A DNA stretch of 64,000 nucleotides from Acanthacorydalis orientalis (lineage: Eukaryota; Arthropoda; Insecta; Megaloptera; Corydalidae), in the NCBI GenBank assembly GCA_034766995.1, contig CM068318.1, positions 40,195,125 through 40,259,124 of the forward strand, written 5' to 3'. This document shows positions 1 to 11,530 of this stretch, in pieces. Position 1 is the stretch's first letter; every line of letters starts with the position of its first letter. A program made the position numbers and the translations under genes. The notes under the pieces were generated by a model. It was not told where the DNA came from. It searched no databases and saw only the letters and a list, made by a program, of their open reading frames with translations.

Positions 1-1173
1 GTACGCTTTGTTGAGTTTAATTATATCAAGCACGGTTATAAAGCGTTAATTAAATTTCTACGCTTTTTAAATCTGTCTTGAAAATAAAAATCTGCACTCG
101 TACCTGATATATACAGTCCAGTTGCAAAAAGTATAAAAGGACTATCGAATCGTACAGTTTTAAAGATTTTGTTCGTTCGAAATTTTAATTGATTGTTCAC
201 TGAACTAACTGAAATGCAAGAATGGAACAATGTTATTTTTTATTATTAAAAATAATAACATTTATAAACATAAGAAAATAATGTCTCTCTATAATTACAA
301 ATCAGTCTCCTGCACACTTTTTAGAAATTTTATTCGTGTTCTGATTAGTTTTTGAAGATCACGTGGTCTCTGTTCTGATGGGTTGACATCGGTCACAGGT
401 ATCTAGCTCTCTTATAATGTACAACGAAACAGGGTATACGATTTCAGTGTAAAACTGATAAGAAATTTATTCATAATATTGTATTAGCTGAAGCTTCAGA
501 GGAAAAAAATTGTTACATATTTTAATATTGTATTTCGTTGTTAATTAAAAAAGAAATACGACTTATATTTAATGAAGATCATTTGTGCATGTAATTTGTT
601 AATTTGTGTTATTTACTAGCAGAGAGCGAGCGTCAGCAAGTGTGGAAAAAAATACCAGAAGGCAGAGCCACATGTTTTTTTACAAAAAAAAAATGTAAAT
701 TTTAGAAAAGTTCTCTATTTGGAATACAGAAGTTCCAAAAGAATGATGAAGTTATGTTCCTTGTCCTGGAGGTCAGTAATCTGTCTTTTTCTTCCACTAC
801 CGGTTTTGTCTTTTGACATTTTCAGGTGGAAATACAAAATCAGTATTCAAAGAAAATGAAAGAAGACGGACCTCAAGGTCAAGAAACAAGTTCAAATCAA
901 GGTATTTAAGTAACGAAACAAATTACAAATATATATATCATAAAATACTGGTTACTTAATATTAATTTATCTGTATGAAACTTGAAATTCCTGACAGTAC
1001 ATGGAATTAATTCTACAAAACCTTACAAGATGTATTCGTAAAACAAAATGAAGATTGAAACGACATTAGAAAGGAAATATTATTTGATTCCTTTACACAT
1101 TCCTGCATGTTTCAAAGTACATCATTATTAGACATGCGTTCTACAATTTTGTGAAAATTTTTAAGTTTTCCCT
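1..1173. other. AT-rich sequence without a recognised gene
   Basis: I see no coding signal or transposon protein here. A short stretch near 105-150 resembles a Tc1-type end (CAGT start, then a run of A and GTATAAAAGG), but no partner end is visible. A small hairpin is listed separately. Confidence 0.5.
229..262. repeat. 34-bp AT-rich hairpin
   Basis: The two halves (AATGTTATTTTTTATTA and its near-perfect reverse complement) can fold on each other with almost no loop. No function is suggested by the surroundings. Confidence 0.6.
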
Positions 1174-1181
1174 CTCTAGTA

Positions 1182-2111
<930 letters not shown>

Positions 2112-2153
2112 TTCTAGAAGAGCATGTCTGTTTCAGCCTCATATTTCCCAATA

Positions 2154-2250
2154 CAGCTCTGACAATGTGGCTAAATTCACTTACACAAACCAATTCTTTT
2201 TTCTATCCCACAAACAGCAAAAAGTTTGATTGTAAAATGAAAAAATTAAT
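2154..2250 (+). mobile_element. PAL MITE fragment (left end)
   Basis: It starts TA-CAGCTCTGACA and continues TGTGGCTAAATTCA and CCCACAAAC, the same order as the copies at 24590 and 48337. It is truncated after about 100 bp. Confidence 0.55.
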
Positions 2251-2530
2251 TTATTTGCAGACATTAAATCCATTATTTCAGGATATAAATTTCCAATAAA
2301 GTGTTAAAAAACACAGACTCATAAGAACTGAATTAAATTAGTAATAAGCTTGCTTGTCAGCATCTTAATTAGTATTTAAAATTCTTCTTTTTAATTTAAT
2401 CCCAATTATAAATAGTTCAGAAAGTTAAAAAAACATTGACAATCAACTTACTCGATCTATTGATTAAAATATACTGACAATAATGGTTAAGTTTACAATT
2501 TTTGAAAAAAAATCTTTTACTTCTTAATAG

Positions 2531-2532
<2 letters not shown>

Positions 2533-2590
<58 letters not shown>
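2533..2590. repeat. (AT)n microsatellite, 58 bp
   Basis: A pure AT dinucleotide run inside otherwise unassigned AT-rich DNA. Confidence 0.95.
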
Positions 2591-2594
<4 letters not shown>

Positions 2595-2986
2595 CTGTAT
2601 GTGTATTTTAGGGTGTGTATACATTAATCTAATTCGGTATTCAAATCAAATCATTTCATACAGACCAGATACATGGCTGTGAACCCCATAACATAGTCCA
2701 TTAAATTAAGATAACAATCAATTGAACTAATTTGTATCATCTATTACAGTCCTGAAAGATATTCTTTATTTTTTTTCACTTTATTGTCGCTGTAAATCGT
2801 TACATTTATTGGTCATAAACAACCCTTTGAGATAAGACAGATTTATTTCTGCTTTTTATATCCATTAAAATGCCTTCTGGCTGAAAGTAATAAAAACATA
2901 TACAAATTAAGTTGTTTTACATCCCTCTGGTCGATACGGAATTTTAAACACCCTTACTTCAGTTTAAAGAAATCGCGTGTACGAAC

Positions 2987-3029
<43 letters not shown>

Positions 3030-3048
3030 TATAGATGCTTATATATAC

Positions 3049-3082
<34 letters not shown>

Positions 3083-3370
3083 ATAGTATAATTTCATATA
3101 AACACACATGTATATGTTTATATAATATTTATAAATGTATATTTACTTCATTAATGTGTAATTTTGTATAAAATGTAGTACATATTAAATATTATACACG
3201 AATTATTTAAATATTTTGGTAAAGTTTCTAGAATCTTTCATTAATATTCATTTTTTCTAAGAATATTCTGATTAAAAAATTGTATGTTTTTTTTAAAAAA
3301 AATTTATTCCTTTCCATTCCTTTTCCATCCATTTATTTTTATCCATTCCTTTTCATATTCCTTCATATCA
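2591..3370. other. No gene; second AT/GT microsatellite
   Basis: The stretch is unassigned AT-rich DNA apart from a compound repeat at 2991-3082: AT units with ATAC and AGATGC interruptions, ending in a (GT)8 run. Poly-Tyr/Ile frames across it are repeat translations. A TTCC/CATT-rich low-complexity run at 3306-3370 precedes the mariner relic. Confidence 0.7.
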
Positions 3371-3821
3371 TAATTCTATTTTAAATTCAAATATTTTCTC
3401 GTCGTTTTAGGATTTTAAAGTGTTAACCTTACCATTTAAAAACACTATATATCCTGACCAAGCAGTAGCCATAACCTCACACATGTGCACGAAAAACAGA
3501 ATATTATAAATTGCATATTTTTCGCATTTCAGTTGAAAAAAATGCGGCTGAAAACACTGGAATTATTTGTTCAGCTTTGGAAGAAAGTGTTGTGATACAA
3601 AAAATATGCAAAAAATCTTAAAACAATAGAAAGGTTCCGAAAATGCATTACGATTACATTGATTCAAAGAAGTCATATTTTTTTCGACAAAGGATCAATC
3701 AGTTACCAGACAGATGGACCAAAATTATATACAAAATAATGGGAGATATTTTAAGGATTGAAATGTATTCAATTTTTCCGTTAACGCACATTTTGTATAA
3801 AAAACTTTCCGGATTAATTTG
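3371..3821 (+). mobile_element. Internally deleted mariner, family MLE-6
   Basis: The element shares its whole layout with the copy at 39966-40463: a TCGTCGTTTTAGGATTTT block, then a transposase N-terminal fragment joined directly to a C-terminal fragment, then an end reading GGATTAATTTG before TA. The N-terminal part (3535-3630) carries the helix-turn-helix pattern KKNAAEN..ICSALEE. The C-terminal part (3643-3770) reads YFFRQRINQLPDRWTKII, the usual mariner tail. The catalytic domain is missing at the same place in both copies. The 5' terminus is less clear than the 3' terminus. Confidence 0.65.
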
Positions 3822-3969
3822 TACACTTACTAACTTATCTATAAATAAATTCTATAGATTAAGAAATACATTTAAGGAATACACATTAGAACATAATTCA
3901 TTAAAGCGACTCAGTTTGGAAACAAAAAAAGAATCATACACGAAAATCATTACAATATCCAACGAATAA
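3643..3969 (+). pseudogene. Mariner transposase C-terminal remnant
   Basis: The frame starts at the deletion junction. Its first ~45 residues (DSKKSYFFRQRINQLPDRW, then KII) match the end of mariner transposases, where F.R.GI..LP.RW.KVI is typical. The remainder reads through the element's 3' terminus into flanking DNA and has no meaning. No catalytic aspartate is present, so this is a relic and not a gene. Confidence 0.6.
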
Positions 3970-4602
3970 AAAGAAATGCAATACTTACAAACATTCACAA
4001 AGTATAACATCGCCAACGATAAAAATAAAAGAATAAATCTCTCGAGTACAAGACGGTAAGAGTAGAAGAAAAGAAATGTTTACATTTTTTTTTTGTTTTC
4101 ATCTTTTTACCCGTCATTAATAACAATAATAAAAGGAGTGAATACTTTTTACAGTAAAATTACGATTAACTGCGTTTCGGTTAACTGTACGTCTGATTAA
4201 CGTCCCTTAGGACATATTGTGCTTATTTTCAAAAGATCTATACCCTTAGTGTATTGATCCCCCGAACAAGACTGTAAATGTAATTCTTAATGAAAGAACG
4301 TTGTTTTGTATACTTGACTTACAACAAAGTTTTAACAAAGTTTTAAATAACTTTTGATAACAATATAAGTTTAAATATTTAAATTTAAAATTATAATTAT
4401 ATATTTTATGTATAGTAAAATGTTGTTTTTTTATTATATCGGTTTTCAAACATGAATGTATTATAAAACAAAATTTTAATTATATAACAAAGTGCATTTT
4501 CTTATTGTTACTCTTTTTATAGAATACTGTATTAAAATTCTACTTTTCATTAAATATACTAACTGAAAAACTTATTATTGTAATTAATTTAAAATTATCA
4601 TT
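3824..4602. other. AT-rich sequence without a recognised gene
   Basis: Nothing was assigned. A region near 4155-4205 (GTTTCGGTTAACTG, GATTAACGTCCC) has repeated GTTAAC-like words but no clear terminal repeats. Confidence 0.5.
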
Positions 4603-5206
4603 CTTATATAAATCCAATCTATTAAAAAGGGCACCATTCAAATGACTGAAGTGTGAATATTTGTGAAACTGTGAAGTGTGAATCTGAAGTGTGAATATTT
4701 CTCATTCTTTATTGAAAAAAATATATATTATAGAATCTATTGACTAAGTATTTTAAGATATATAAAAAAAATCATGCACAAATCAATATAACTAAATATG
4801 AAAAAACTAAAACAGAAATACAAATTCAATTTCATTTGCTTTTTAAAAAGATAAAGTATTTCAAGTATAGTTTTATGAATGTGATCAAATTCAGTTTTAC
4901 TTTTATTAATTACTCGACAATCCACAAACATTATTATTTTTATATAAATTCAATCTTTTAAAGAAAGCACCATTCAAATGGCTGTTTTAGAACTGAATTG
5001 TGAATATTTCTCATTCTTTATTGAAAAAAATTATTATGGAATCTATTAACTAAGTATTTTAAGATATATAAAAAATTTAATACAAAAATCGACATATTTA
5101 AATATGAAAAAATTAAAAGATTAAGTATTTCAAGTATAGTTTTATAAATGTGATCAAATTCAGTTTTACTTTTATTAATTACTCGACAGTCCACAAACAT
5201 TTTTTT
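4603..5206. repeat. Tandem duplication, two units of about 270-330 bp
   Basis: Unit 1 (4603-4935) and unit 2 (4936-5206) share, in the same order, ATATAAAT(T/C)CAATCT, GCACCATTCAAATG, CTCATTCTTTATTGAAAAAA, AAGTATTTTAAGATATA, AAGTATTTCAAGTATAG and ATTACTCGACA(A/G)TCCACAAACATT. Unit 2 has an internal deletion of roughly 40 bp. No coding content. Confidence 0.85.
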
Positions 5207-5310
5207 TATCAAAAATGTTCAATAACTGGTTATTTATTGATCATTTTTGTTCACTGCTTATACATATTTCGGTAGAATTTCGATAATGTTCAGAAATCTA
5301 AGATATATTC
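5207..5310 (+). mobile_element. PAL MITE, left arm only
   Basis: It reads ATCAAAAATGTTCAATAA...TTATTGATCATTTTTG...ATTTCG, the arm sequence of the palindromic MITE seen complete at 48337-48635. It abuts the tandem duplication directly. Confidence 0.55.
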
Positions 5311-6107
5311 TTTCAATGATTCGTTCGTTTTTTTAAAAAAAAATCAGGAGGTTCCTCCTACTACTCCCTTCGGGAGACGCTCACTCATCCTCTGAAAAAT
5401 GTTACTTGAAAATATTAATGAATATTAATGGTGATAATAAACACAGACGATATTATTGTTGATCAATCAGAAAGCAGATCACGTGACCACCATCAACCAA
5501 TCAGTACAAAAATAAAAATCATTTAACTCCAACAGGACTGATTTTTATTAATAAAGAGAAATATAGACCAAAAAAACCGTACATCCAAATAGAAAAAAAT
5601 CATATATTTGATATGAAAAAATCTTTCTTGGAACCTAATATTTTTTTCTAATTGAAATAAAACTGACTGCAAACGAAAATACAGGATGGAAAATCTCACC
5701 TCACTGTCAACTAATCTCTAATTTGAATACACACAACCGTTATTTATTCTACCGAATAAATGTTAGTGCCTGAGATATGATAATGCGTGGTAGATAAGTC
5801 AGTAATTAAAATATCTTATCTGCTACATCTTCTTCTCGTTTCTGTACCCTCACTCACTTACATTGACTCAGTAGAATAAAATAACAAACGTGTGTATAAG
5901 AAATACATTACTAAAATTCTGTTCTAGTTGTTTATGGAATTATGGAATTTATAAAATAAACTTATTTTAAGTATACAATCTATAAGAATATTTTGAAAAT
6001 AACTAAAATCCTAGTTGAGTTAAGACAAACGCATTAAGCGAAATGAAAGCTTTAAAGCCATCAAAACATCCTCCCATGTAAATAAAAAAATAAGTTAAAA
6101 TCAAGAG
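5311..6107. other. No gene recognised
   Basis: The stretch holds AT-rich sequence with a short GC-richer patch at 5346-5392 (AGGAGGTTCCTCC, a small dyad). No coding or transposon signal was identified. Confidence 0.5.
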
Positions 6108-6441
6108 TTTAGGGTAGGAGATCCTCCCCCATGCTCCGTATTCCCCAGACATATCTCCATCAGATTATCGCTTATTTTTATCTTTGGACAATCGTATCCG
6201 TGGTAAACAGTTTAATAATGAAGAAGAATTAAAAATGAAGGTGTCTACATTTTTTGAAAATATAAATAATCAGTAGAAAATAATCAGTTTTATAAAAATC
6301 AAATTTATAAATTATCTTCTTACTGGAAAAGGGTTGTTAAATGCAAATGTGGATATTTTGATAAATAAAGTTATTTTATGTAAAAATACACAAGTGTTTT
6401 TTTCTCGATTCAAAAACGATAGAACTTTCTTGATTATCTGA
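6108..6441 (+). mobile_element. Mariner 3' fragment, family MLE-3
   Basis: In one frame the plus strand reads YSPDISPSDYRLFLSLDN, the third catalytic aspartate motif of mariner transposases, then KQFNNEEELKMKVSTFFEN. The 3' untranslated part (CTCGATTCAAAAACGAT...TTATCTGA, then TA) matches the left end of the full copy at 56966-58227, which lies on the opposite strand. The 5' two-thirds are missing. Stops and frame shifts show it is dead. Confidence 0.75.
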
Positions 6442-6686
6442 TATATAATTATTTCTTTCTGATATTTGATTTGAAGCTGCACTAAGGCGAATGAGATATG
6501 CGTGCGTCTCAGAGATGTCAATGTTTACAATGGCATAAGAAACACATGAAGTATCAGAGACGTCTTGGTATGTTAAAGGGTTAATAACAAAAAATTAACG
6601 TTGAAATATGAAAAATATCTACACTGTCTTTGTCATCTTTTGATAATTAACACTGATTAAAAGAAAACATTAATATTTTTATACCT

Positions 6687-6778
6687 CGCATTGACATTAT
6701 TATAATCAGAAGGATATTTGAGTTATATTAGGTTGATGGAAAAATAATTGCGGTTTTTACGTATTGAGTACGTATACA

Positions 6779-6790
<12 letters not shown>
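6687..6790. repeat. Direct repeat A1, carrying a mariner terminal repeat
   Basis: It matches 7313-7427 in order: AATCAGAAGGATATTTG, GTTATATTAGGTTG, then AAAAATAATTGCG and TTTTACGTATTGAGTACGT. TTAGGTTG...AATTGCGG is an MLE-2-type end. An (AT)n run starts immediately after (6783-6821). The pair brackets a piggyBac fragment. Confidence 0.75.
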
Positions 6791-6821
<31 letters not shown>

Positions 6822-6823
<2 letters not shown>

Positions 6824-7290
6824 GTGTTAAAGTGTGAAGCATAGAAACAGGCACTGCAACATATCTGTTTTGAATTTCTACGAAACTGACAGTGAAATCC
6901 AAACGAGGTCTTCGAGTGAAGGCACATCTTCCTGGAAATATACCTTCCGCTGGTAAAAAGCAACAACTTGCGAAGAGATATCACGCGCGCTCAAAAAATA
7001 ATATAAGAATCGAAACGGCTTGGCAGTGTGAAAAATGTTGTCAGTGTCCACATTTACCAGAACGTTTCGAAAAGTTTCAAACTCTACACGGCTATTGAAT
7101 TCTTGTTCGATTCGTTATTCTTATTAATTATTTAATTATTATTTATTAATTCAGGTTATTAGTATTGAATTGTAATAACTAACAACGTATAAATATTGTT
7201 TTCGTTGTTAAGCTTACACAAATATTAAGCCAGAAAACAAATAGTATTTTTTGGTCATGTCGAATTTCAAATCATTTGTATGTCGAGGGG
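6822..7290 (+). mobile_element. piggyBac 3' fragment
   Basis: The fragment contains the cysteine-rich C-terminus of a piggyBac transposase and ends, about 190 bp after the stop, in TCGAGGGG followed by TTAA (7291-7294). piggyBac elements insert at TTAA and their ends often finish in GGG. The 5' part is cut off by the (AT)n array at 6783-6821. Confidence 0.65.
6892..7098 (+). pseudogene. piggyBac transposase C-terminal Cys-rich domain, degenerate
   Basis: In one frame the 68 residues read HLPGNIPSAGKKQQL, then AKRYHARSKNNIRIETAWQ, then CEKCCQCPHLPERFEKF. piggyBac transposases end in a zinc-binding domain of the form RC.VC.K...R..T.Y.C..C...LC...CF..YHT...Y. Here the spacing is kept, but the first two cysteines have become Y and R and two later ones have become H and R, so zinc binding would fail. 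The frame opens at GTG and not ATG, and no upstream catalytic region is present. The call is from motif spacing alone. Confidence 0.65.
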
Positions 7291-7312
7291 TTAATTAAAC
7301 AGATGCATGAGA

Positions 7313-7415
7313 ATTTACCCTCGTATTAACATCTATTATAGTCAGAAGGATATTTGGGTTATATTAGGTTGGTTCAAAAATAATTGCGAGTTTTACGTAT
7401 CGACTACGTGTAAAC

Positions 7416-7470
<55 letters not shown>
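7313..7470. repeat. Direct repeat A2 with mariner end and (CA)n(AT)n
   Basis: This is the second copy of the 6687-6790 repeat, again with TTAGGTTGG...AATTGCG, followed by a short (CA)n and then (AT)n at 7428-7467. Both copies are interrupted by a microsatellite at the same point. Confidence 0.75.
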
Positions 7471-7471
<1 letters not shown>

Positions 7472-8001
7472 CACATATTCATAAAGTAAAAAAGATCCGA
7501 TGTTAATACTGATATAAATATTTGTTTTCGAGAATTTAAAAACTTAAGAGTATAACACTTATTCATAAATAAGCACAGTAAACAGAATAATATAGTTCAG
7601 TAATAGACACAAAAGTTTTTTTTACGAGAAATATAACTTCAAATAAGAGAAAAATATAACATAAAATATGGTAAATAATTTTAACAGGAACAGAAAGGGA
7701 AAAATACGCCGATTATTTTTCATACGAAATCCGTTCCAATAAAACCGTGAAATGGTATATGAATGTCTTCTGATTGTCACTAAAAAGTGGTAAAAGCGGA
7801 TATAAAAAAGTGTATAATATTTCATAAAAGTAATTCACGTCGATAACCAATTCGAGGCGTAGAGAAAAAAAAACAGATAAAGAAAAAAGCGACGCGTTAA
7901 AAATACATAAATCAATCACTTCTACTGTTATATTAAATACCAGCGACGATGTATAATAAAATGACGTGGTAACAATTACGGTAACGCAATCGAATACAGT
8001 A
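7471..8001. other. AT-rich sequence without a recognised gene
   Basis: The two open frames on the minus strand (7622-7919) are hydrophobic, low-complexity translations of AT-rich DNA with no family resemblance. Confidence 0.5.
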
Positions 8002-8460
8002 TCATTTCCGGTTTAACGAAGTCTCACGGCGATCAAACAGACTCTCCGCAACCTCTACCGAAAAGGGGGAGGGGTGTGCACATAACACCAATTCAACATA
8101 CATATAACTGGAACCGTCTTCCTTTATGAGGGTGAAATTTATTGGCAATGTAATCGTGGGTATATACGTGGATGTATCATGAAAAAGAGACGGACAGAAA
8201 ACGGTGCGCGCGCGTGCGAAAGAGACCGGACGGCCGCGAGATGTTCTGGTGCCATCGTTTGGAGGCGCCATAAATGTCTCCAAGGTCTGAAATACGTGGC
8301 CACAAAACCGACAGCGACGATCTAAAGATGCCACTACCCCTGCTGACGCTGATACTGCCACCACTACAACTAGATGCTCTCTCTACGTAACTGCTACAAA
8401 GGAATCTTGCAAGTTGACACAGTGTGATTTCCTCATTGTGTCGATGTGTGTACAATGTTA
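8002..8460. other. GC-rich single-copy island
   Basis: Base composition rises sharply against the surroundings (GGCCGCGAGATG, CGCGCGCGTGCG, GGAGGGGTG). A minus-strand frame of 120 codons and a second of 92 codons overlap it, but neither shows a recognisable domain. No transposon ends are seen. It could be a conserved non-coding element, an exon, or the 5' part of a gene lying on the minus strand. I cannot decide between them. Confidence 0.5.
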
Positions 8461-8550
8461 TGCTCGACTATCCTCGCCACATTTCTGACATATTATAAAA
8501 TATCTGAATGAGGATTGATCACATTCGACAACTGTGACAGATCTGCCACA

Positions 8551-8551
<1 letters not shown>

Positions 8552-8592
<41 letters not shown>
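8552..8592. repeat. (AT)n microsatellite
   Basis: Pure AT dinucleotides, preceded by the G of CACAG; no transposon was recognised at either side. Confidence 0.95.
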
Positions 8593-8595
<3 letters not shown>

Positions 8596-9537
8596 ATTAT
8601 TTCTTTGCTATTGTGTCGAAATCTATTCTAGTACGGATCATATAAAAAAAAAATCTCAAAAAAATACTATTATGTCGTGAATCCGAATTATCACCCTGAA
8701 TCGAAATCAATCTACGTACATTCTATTACAAACAGCTATGTAAATTGCTTTCATCCGAATACAATTTCAACTACAAATAATAATGTTTTTAATCTATTCG
8801 TAATTTATTTACAAAGCTCTAGCAAGATGAAAACACATTCAACTAGTTTACTAAAACATAGTACGGTTTAATAAACAATACTGTACACCGTACATATAAA
8901 CTGTAATTGAAAACAATCGATTAATAATCTAATAACATGAAGGTACAAGAACAGTTGTTATTCTCCATTGTTAAATTATTAAACGAAAAAACTATTCAAT
9001 TCACGGAATCGTTTGAAAAACTATCTAATTTCATAAGATGTGAATTCGTAGACAAGTAAGTTGTATTCTCATTATATTTTTTTTTCATAAATTATACAAT
9101 GGGACTTCGTTCATTCGCTGATCAGAAATTTCATTTATTTGTGAGGCGAGGGAAGGATTTATTTAGAAAAATGAAACAATGTCACTAGGTACCTACTGAT
9201 ATCGATTCAGTCTGTTGACAGGTTCGGATTTACATATAAAAATTCATGGAATAAGTAATTTGAAAAAAGACTAAGTGTTTACAATAAAATAAAGCGTTAT
9301 ATAAGGTAATATAGTCATCAATTAAACATTCAGCCAGGTAAACATCATCGCGAAGCGGCTTATCACCTTTTTTTTCAAAAAAAAAAATTAAAATTTATAT
9401 TTTGCATTTCATTTGCTTGAATATCTTGCAATTAATGTTATTGTGATGTTTAATCCACTATTCCAACCTATTTTTTCGCGTATCTGTTCATACGAATTGC
9501 AAGTACCTTATGATATAAATGATATTTTTTAAGAATA
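8593..9537. other. AT-rich sequence without a recognised gene
   Basis: No coding, repeat or terminal-repeat signal was assigned. The short frame at 8677-8871 has ordinary low-complexity composition and no recognised motif. Confidence 0.5.
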
Positions 9538-9651
9538 GAAATTAATTCTCTGCCTTTAAATTGAATCAATCAAAACTCTGTTTAAATTTAAAATATTTTC
9601 ACGACGTTTTAGAATTTTGAAATACCAACTCCAATATTTCAAAACACTATA
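9538..9651 (+). mobile_element. MLE-6 mariner, 5' end fragment
   Basis: AAATTAATTCTCTGCCTTTAAA, then CGACGTTTTAGAATTTTGAA and AAACACTA match the first ~115 bp of the copy at 39966. The match stops exactly at a TA (9650-9651), where an MLE-1 element begins, so the younger element probably inserted here. Confidence 0.6.
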
Positions 9652-10400
9652 CAAGGGTCGTTTGATAAGATTTTTAAATTTCTATGATTTGGTAACGTCG
9701 CGGCTATCAAGTGTCACTTTTCAAACTAGCATAGATGAAATTTTAACCAGAATCGACGCCTTGTTCACGTTCTACAGATGTTCGAAGCGAACATTGTAGC
9801 AGATGTCCCAAAAATGGAAAAAACGAGCAGACCTTTTGCGTCGATTCGTCACCGTTGATGAAACATCGATTCACTACACACATGAGTCGAAGCAACAGTC
9901 AAACCAGTGGATAACTACTGGTGAAACTGCACCGAAGAAGGCGAAGACCGTTATGTTGGCTGGGAAGGTGATTGACACTTTTTTAGGATGCCTAAGGAAT
10001 CATCCTGATCGATTACTCAACGAATGGAAAGACGATAACAGGAGCCTATTATGCAACATTACTGGGCGGTATGAAAGAAGAACTGGAACAAAAACGGCCA
10101 AGATTGGCGCACAAAAAAGTGTTCTTTCACCAGGACAACGCGTCGTCCCACAAATCGACGGTTGCAATGTCAAAATTGCACAAATTAGGCTTCGAATTGA
10201 TTTTTCATTCACCCTATTCTCCGGGGTTAACCCCTTGTGACTTATTCCACTTCTTGAACTTCGAAATTTGACCCCGATGGGAAGATATCCTCGTCGAATG
10301 AGGATACCATCGCCGCCATCAATGCGTATTTTGAAGACTTGCTGGACCAAGTGTACAGCGCTCAATGGAGATTAGGTTGAAAAATAAAATCGATTTTATT
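9652..10400 (+). mobile_element. MLE-1 mariner, internally deleted copy
   Basis: The 5' end CAAGGGTCGTTTGATAAG follows a TA. Only about 200 bp separate it from the first catalytic motif, where a full mariner has about 600, so the DNA-binding domain is missing. The copy at 45455 has the same junction (CATTGTA(G/A)CAG). The end of the coding part is also shortened, reading into GCGCTCAATGGAGAT and AAAAATAAAATCGATTTT. The 3' terminal repeat is lost: instead the element runs into a second partial copy at 10405. Confidence 0.8.
9803..10271 (+). pseudogene. Mariner transposase catalytic domain (D,D34D), frameshifted
   Basis: The first frame gives LLRRFVTVDETSIHYTHES, with the first catalytic aspartate in VDE, and continues ...TGETAPKKAKTVMLAGKVI before a frameshift near 9975. 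The second frame (from 10071) gives QKRPRLAHKKVFFHQDNASS, with the second aspartate in QDN, and then YSPGLTPCDLFHF with the third. The gap between the second and third is 34 residues, the mariner D34D spacing. All three catalytic residues are still readable, but the helix-turn-helix is missing and the frame is broken, so the product cannot work. Open frames on the minus strand here (10000-10365) are shadows. Confidence 0.8.
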
Positions 10401-10404
10401 TTAT

Positions 10405-10582
10405 AAAGACACAGTCAAACCAGTGGATAACGACTGCTGAAAGTGCGCCGAAGAAGATGAAAATCGTTTGAGAAGGTGATGGATGCTGGTTTTGGGATTA
10501 CCAAGAAATCATCCTGATCGACTATTTAACGAAATGAAAAACAATAACACGAGCCTATTATGCAACATTATTGGATCGGTTA
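10405..10582 (+). mobile_element. Second MLE-1 piece fused in tandem
   Basis: This stretch repeats 9897-10074 of the adjacent copy (TCAAACCAGTGGATAAC, CATCCTGATCGA, GAGCCTATTATGCAACATTA) with many differences. It has no ends of its own. It is an internal fragment joined to the 3' part of the first copy. Confidence 0.75.
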
Positions 10583-10720
10583 AAAGAAAATTCACTTCTA
10601 CAAAAGAATATTCTTTTTTCACCACACAAACCACACCAAAGTATTTCGGTTAAAAATACTCAATAAATTATTATTGACTACTGCTTATGTGCATTTCCAT
10701 CGCGATTCCAACATCCTAGA
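10583..10720 (+). mobile_element. PAL MITE, left arm
   Basis: It shows CACAAACCACACCAAA, AATACTCAATAAATTATTATTGA, GTGCATTTCCATCG and AGAGCAAC in the family order. The family ends are missing. Confidence 0.5.
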
Positions 10721-10782
10721 GCAACAAGCTACCGACAAATCTAGATTTTTCGACAATAATTTCAGTACATAAATATACAACC

Positions 10783-10785
<3 letters not shown>

Positions 10786-10857
<72 letters not shown>

Positions 10858-11136
10858 TATATATGCGCGTGTGTGTGTTTTTTTTTTAATATAGTAAATT
10901 GGAAATATCCAACAGAGGCTTAGTCGTAGCAAGATCCTGTTTGTTTTTAATAAATTAATTAATAATATTTAGATGGATATCTATGTTGTATAGTAATCAC
11001 TACAAACTAGTAAAACCTAACTGCAGTTTTTATTAGAAGATTATGTATATAGTACATTACTTCTTGTTGCATTATTAAATATAAAAATTTCTTTCAAGGA
11101 TACAAATAATTTTTAAGAGTTAAAATCTATCTCTCC

Positions 11137-11214
<78 letters not shown>

Positions 11215-11482
11215 GCATGTTTTTTTTAATACAGTAAATTGGAAATATCCAATAGAGGCTTAGTCGTAGCAAAATCTTATACATTTTTAATTAATTAATG
11301 AATAACATTTAGATGGCTATCTAATTTTATGTTGTATAGTAATCACTAAAAACTAGTGAGACCCTATTTCAGTTTTTTATTAAATGATTATGAATATAGT
11401 GCTTTACTTCTTAAACATAAAATTAATCATAAAATTACTTTAAAGGTACAAATAATTTCTAAAAATTAAAAATCTCTCTCTT

Positions 11483-11530
<48 letters not shown>
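10786..11530. repeat. Tandem duplication of about 350 bp with (CT)n(AT)n between units
   Basis: Unit 1 (about 10855-11204) and unit 2 (about 11205-11530) share TTTTTTTTAATA(T/C)AGTAAATTGGAAATATCCAA, AGAGGCTTAGTCGTAGCAA, GTTGTATAGTAATCACTA and GGTACAAATAATTT. Each ends in a (CT)n run followed by (AT)n. An (AT)n array (10786-10848) precedes unit 1. The microsatellite belongs to the duplicated unit. Confidence 0.85.

Noticed and set aside
36..230. 64-codon minus-strand frame at the window edge
   Set aside because: Low-complexity, no motif, and length expected by chance.
8002..8364. 120-codon minus-strand frame
   Set aside because: No recognised domain; the GC-rich context alone makes stop-free runs likely. 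Kept only as an unassigned island.
10000..10365. 121-codon minus-strand frame
   Set aside because: Antisense shadow of the MLE-1 transposase relic; the same shadow recurs at 45803-46060.
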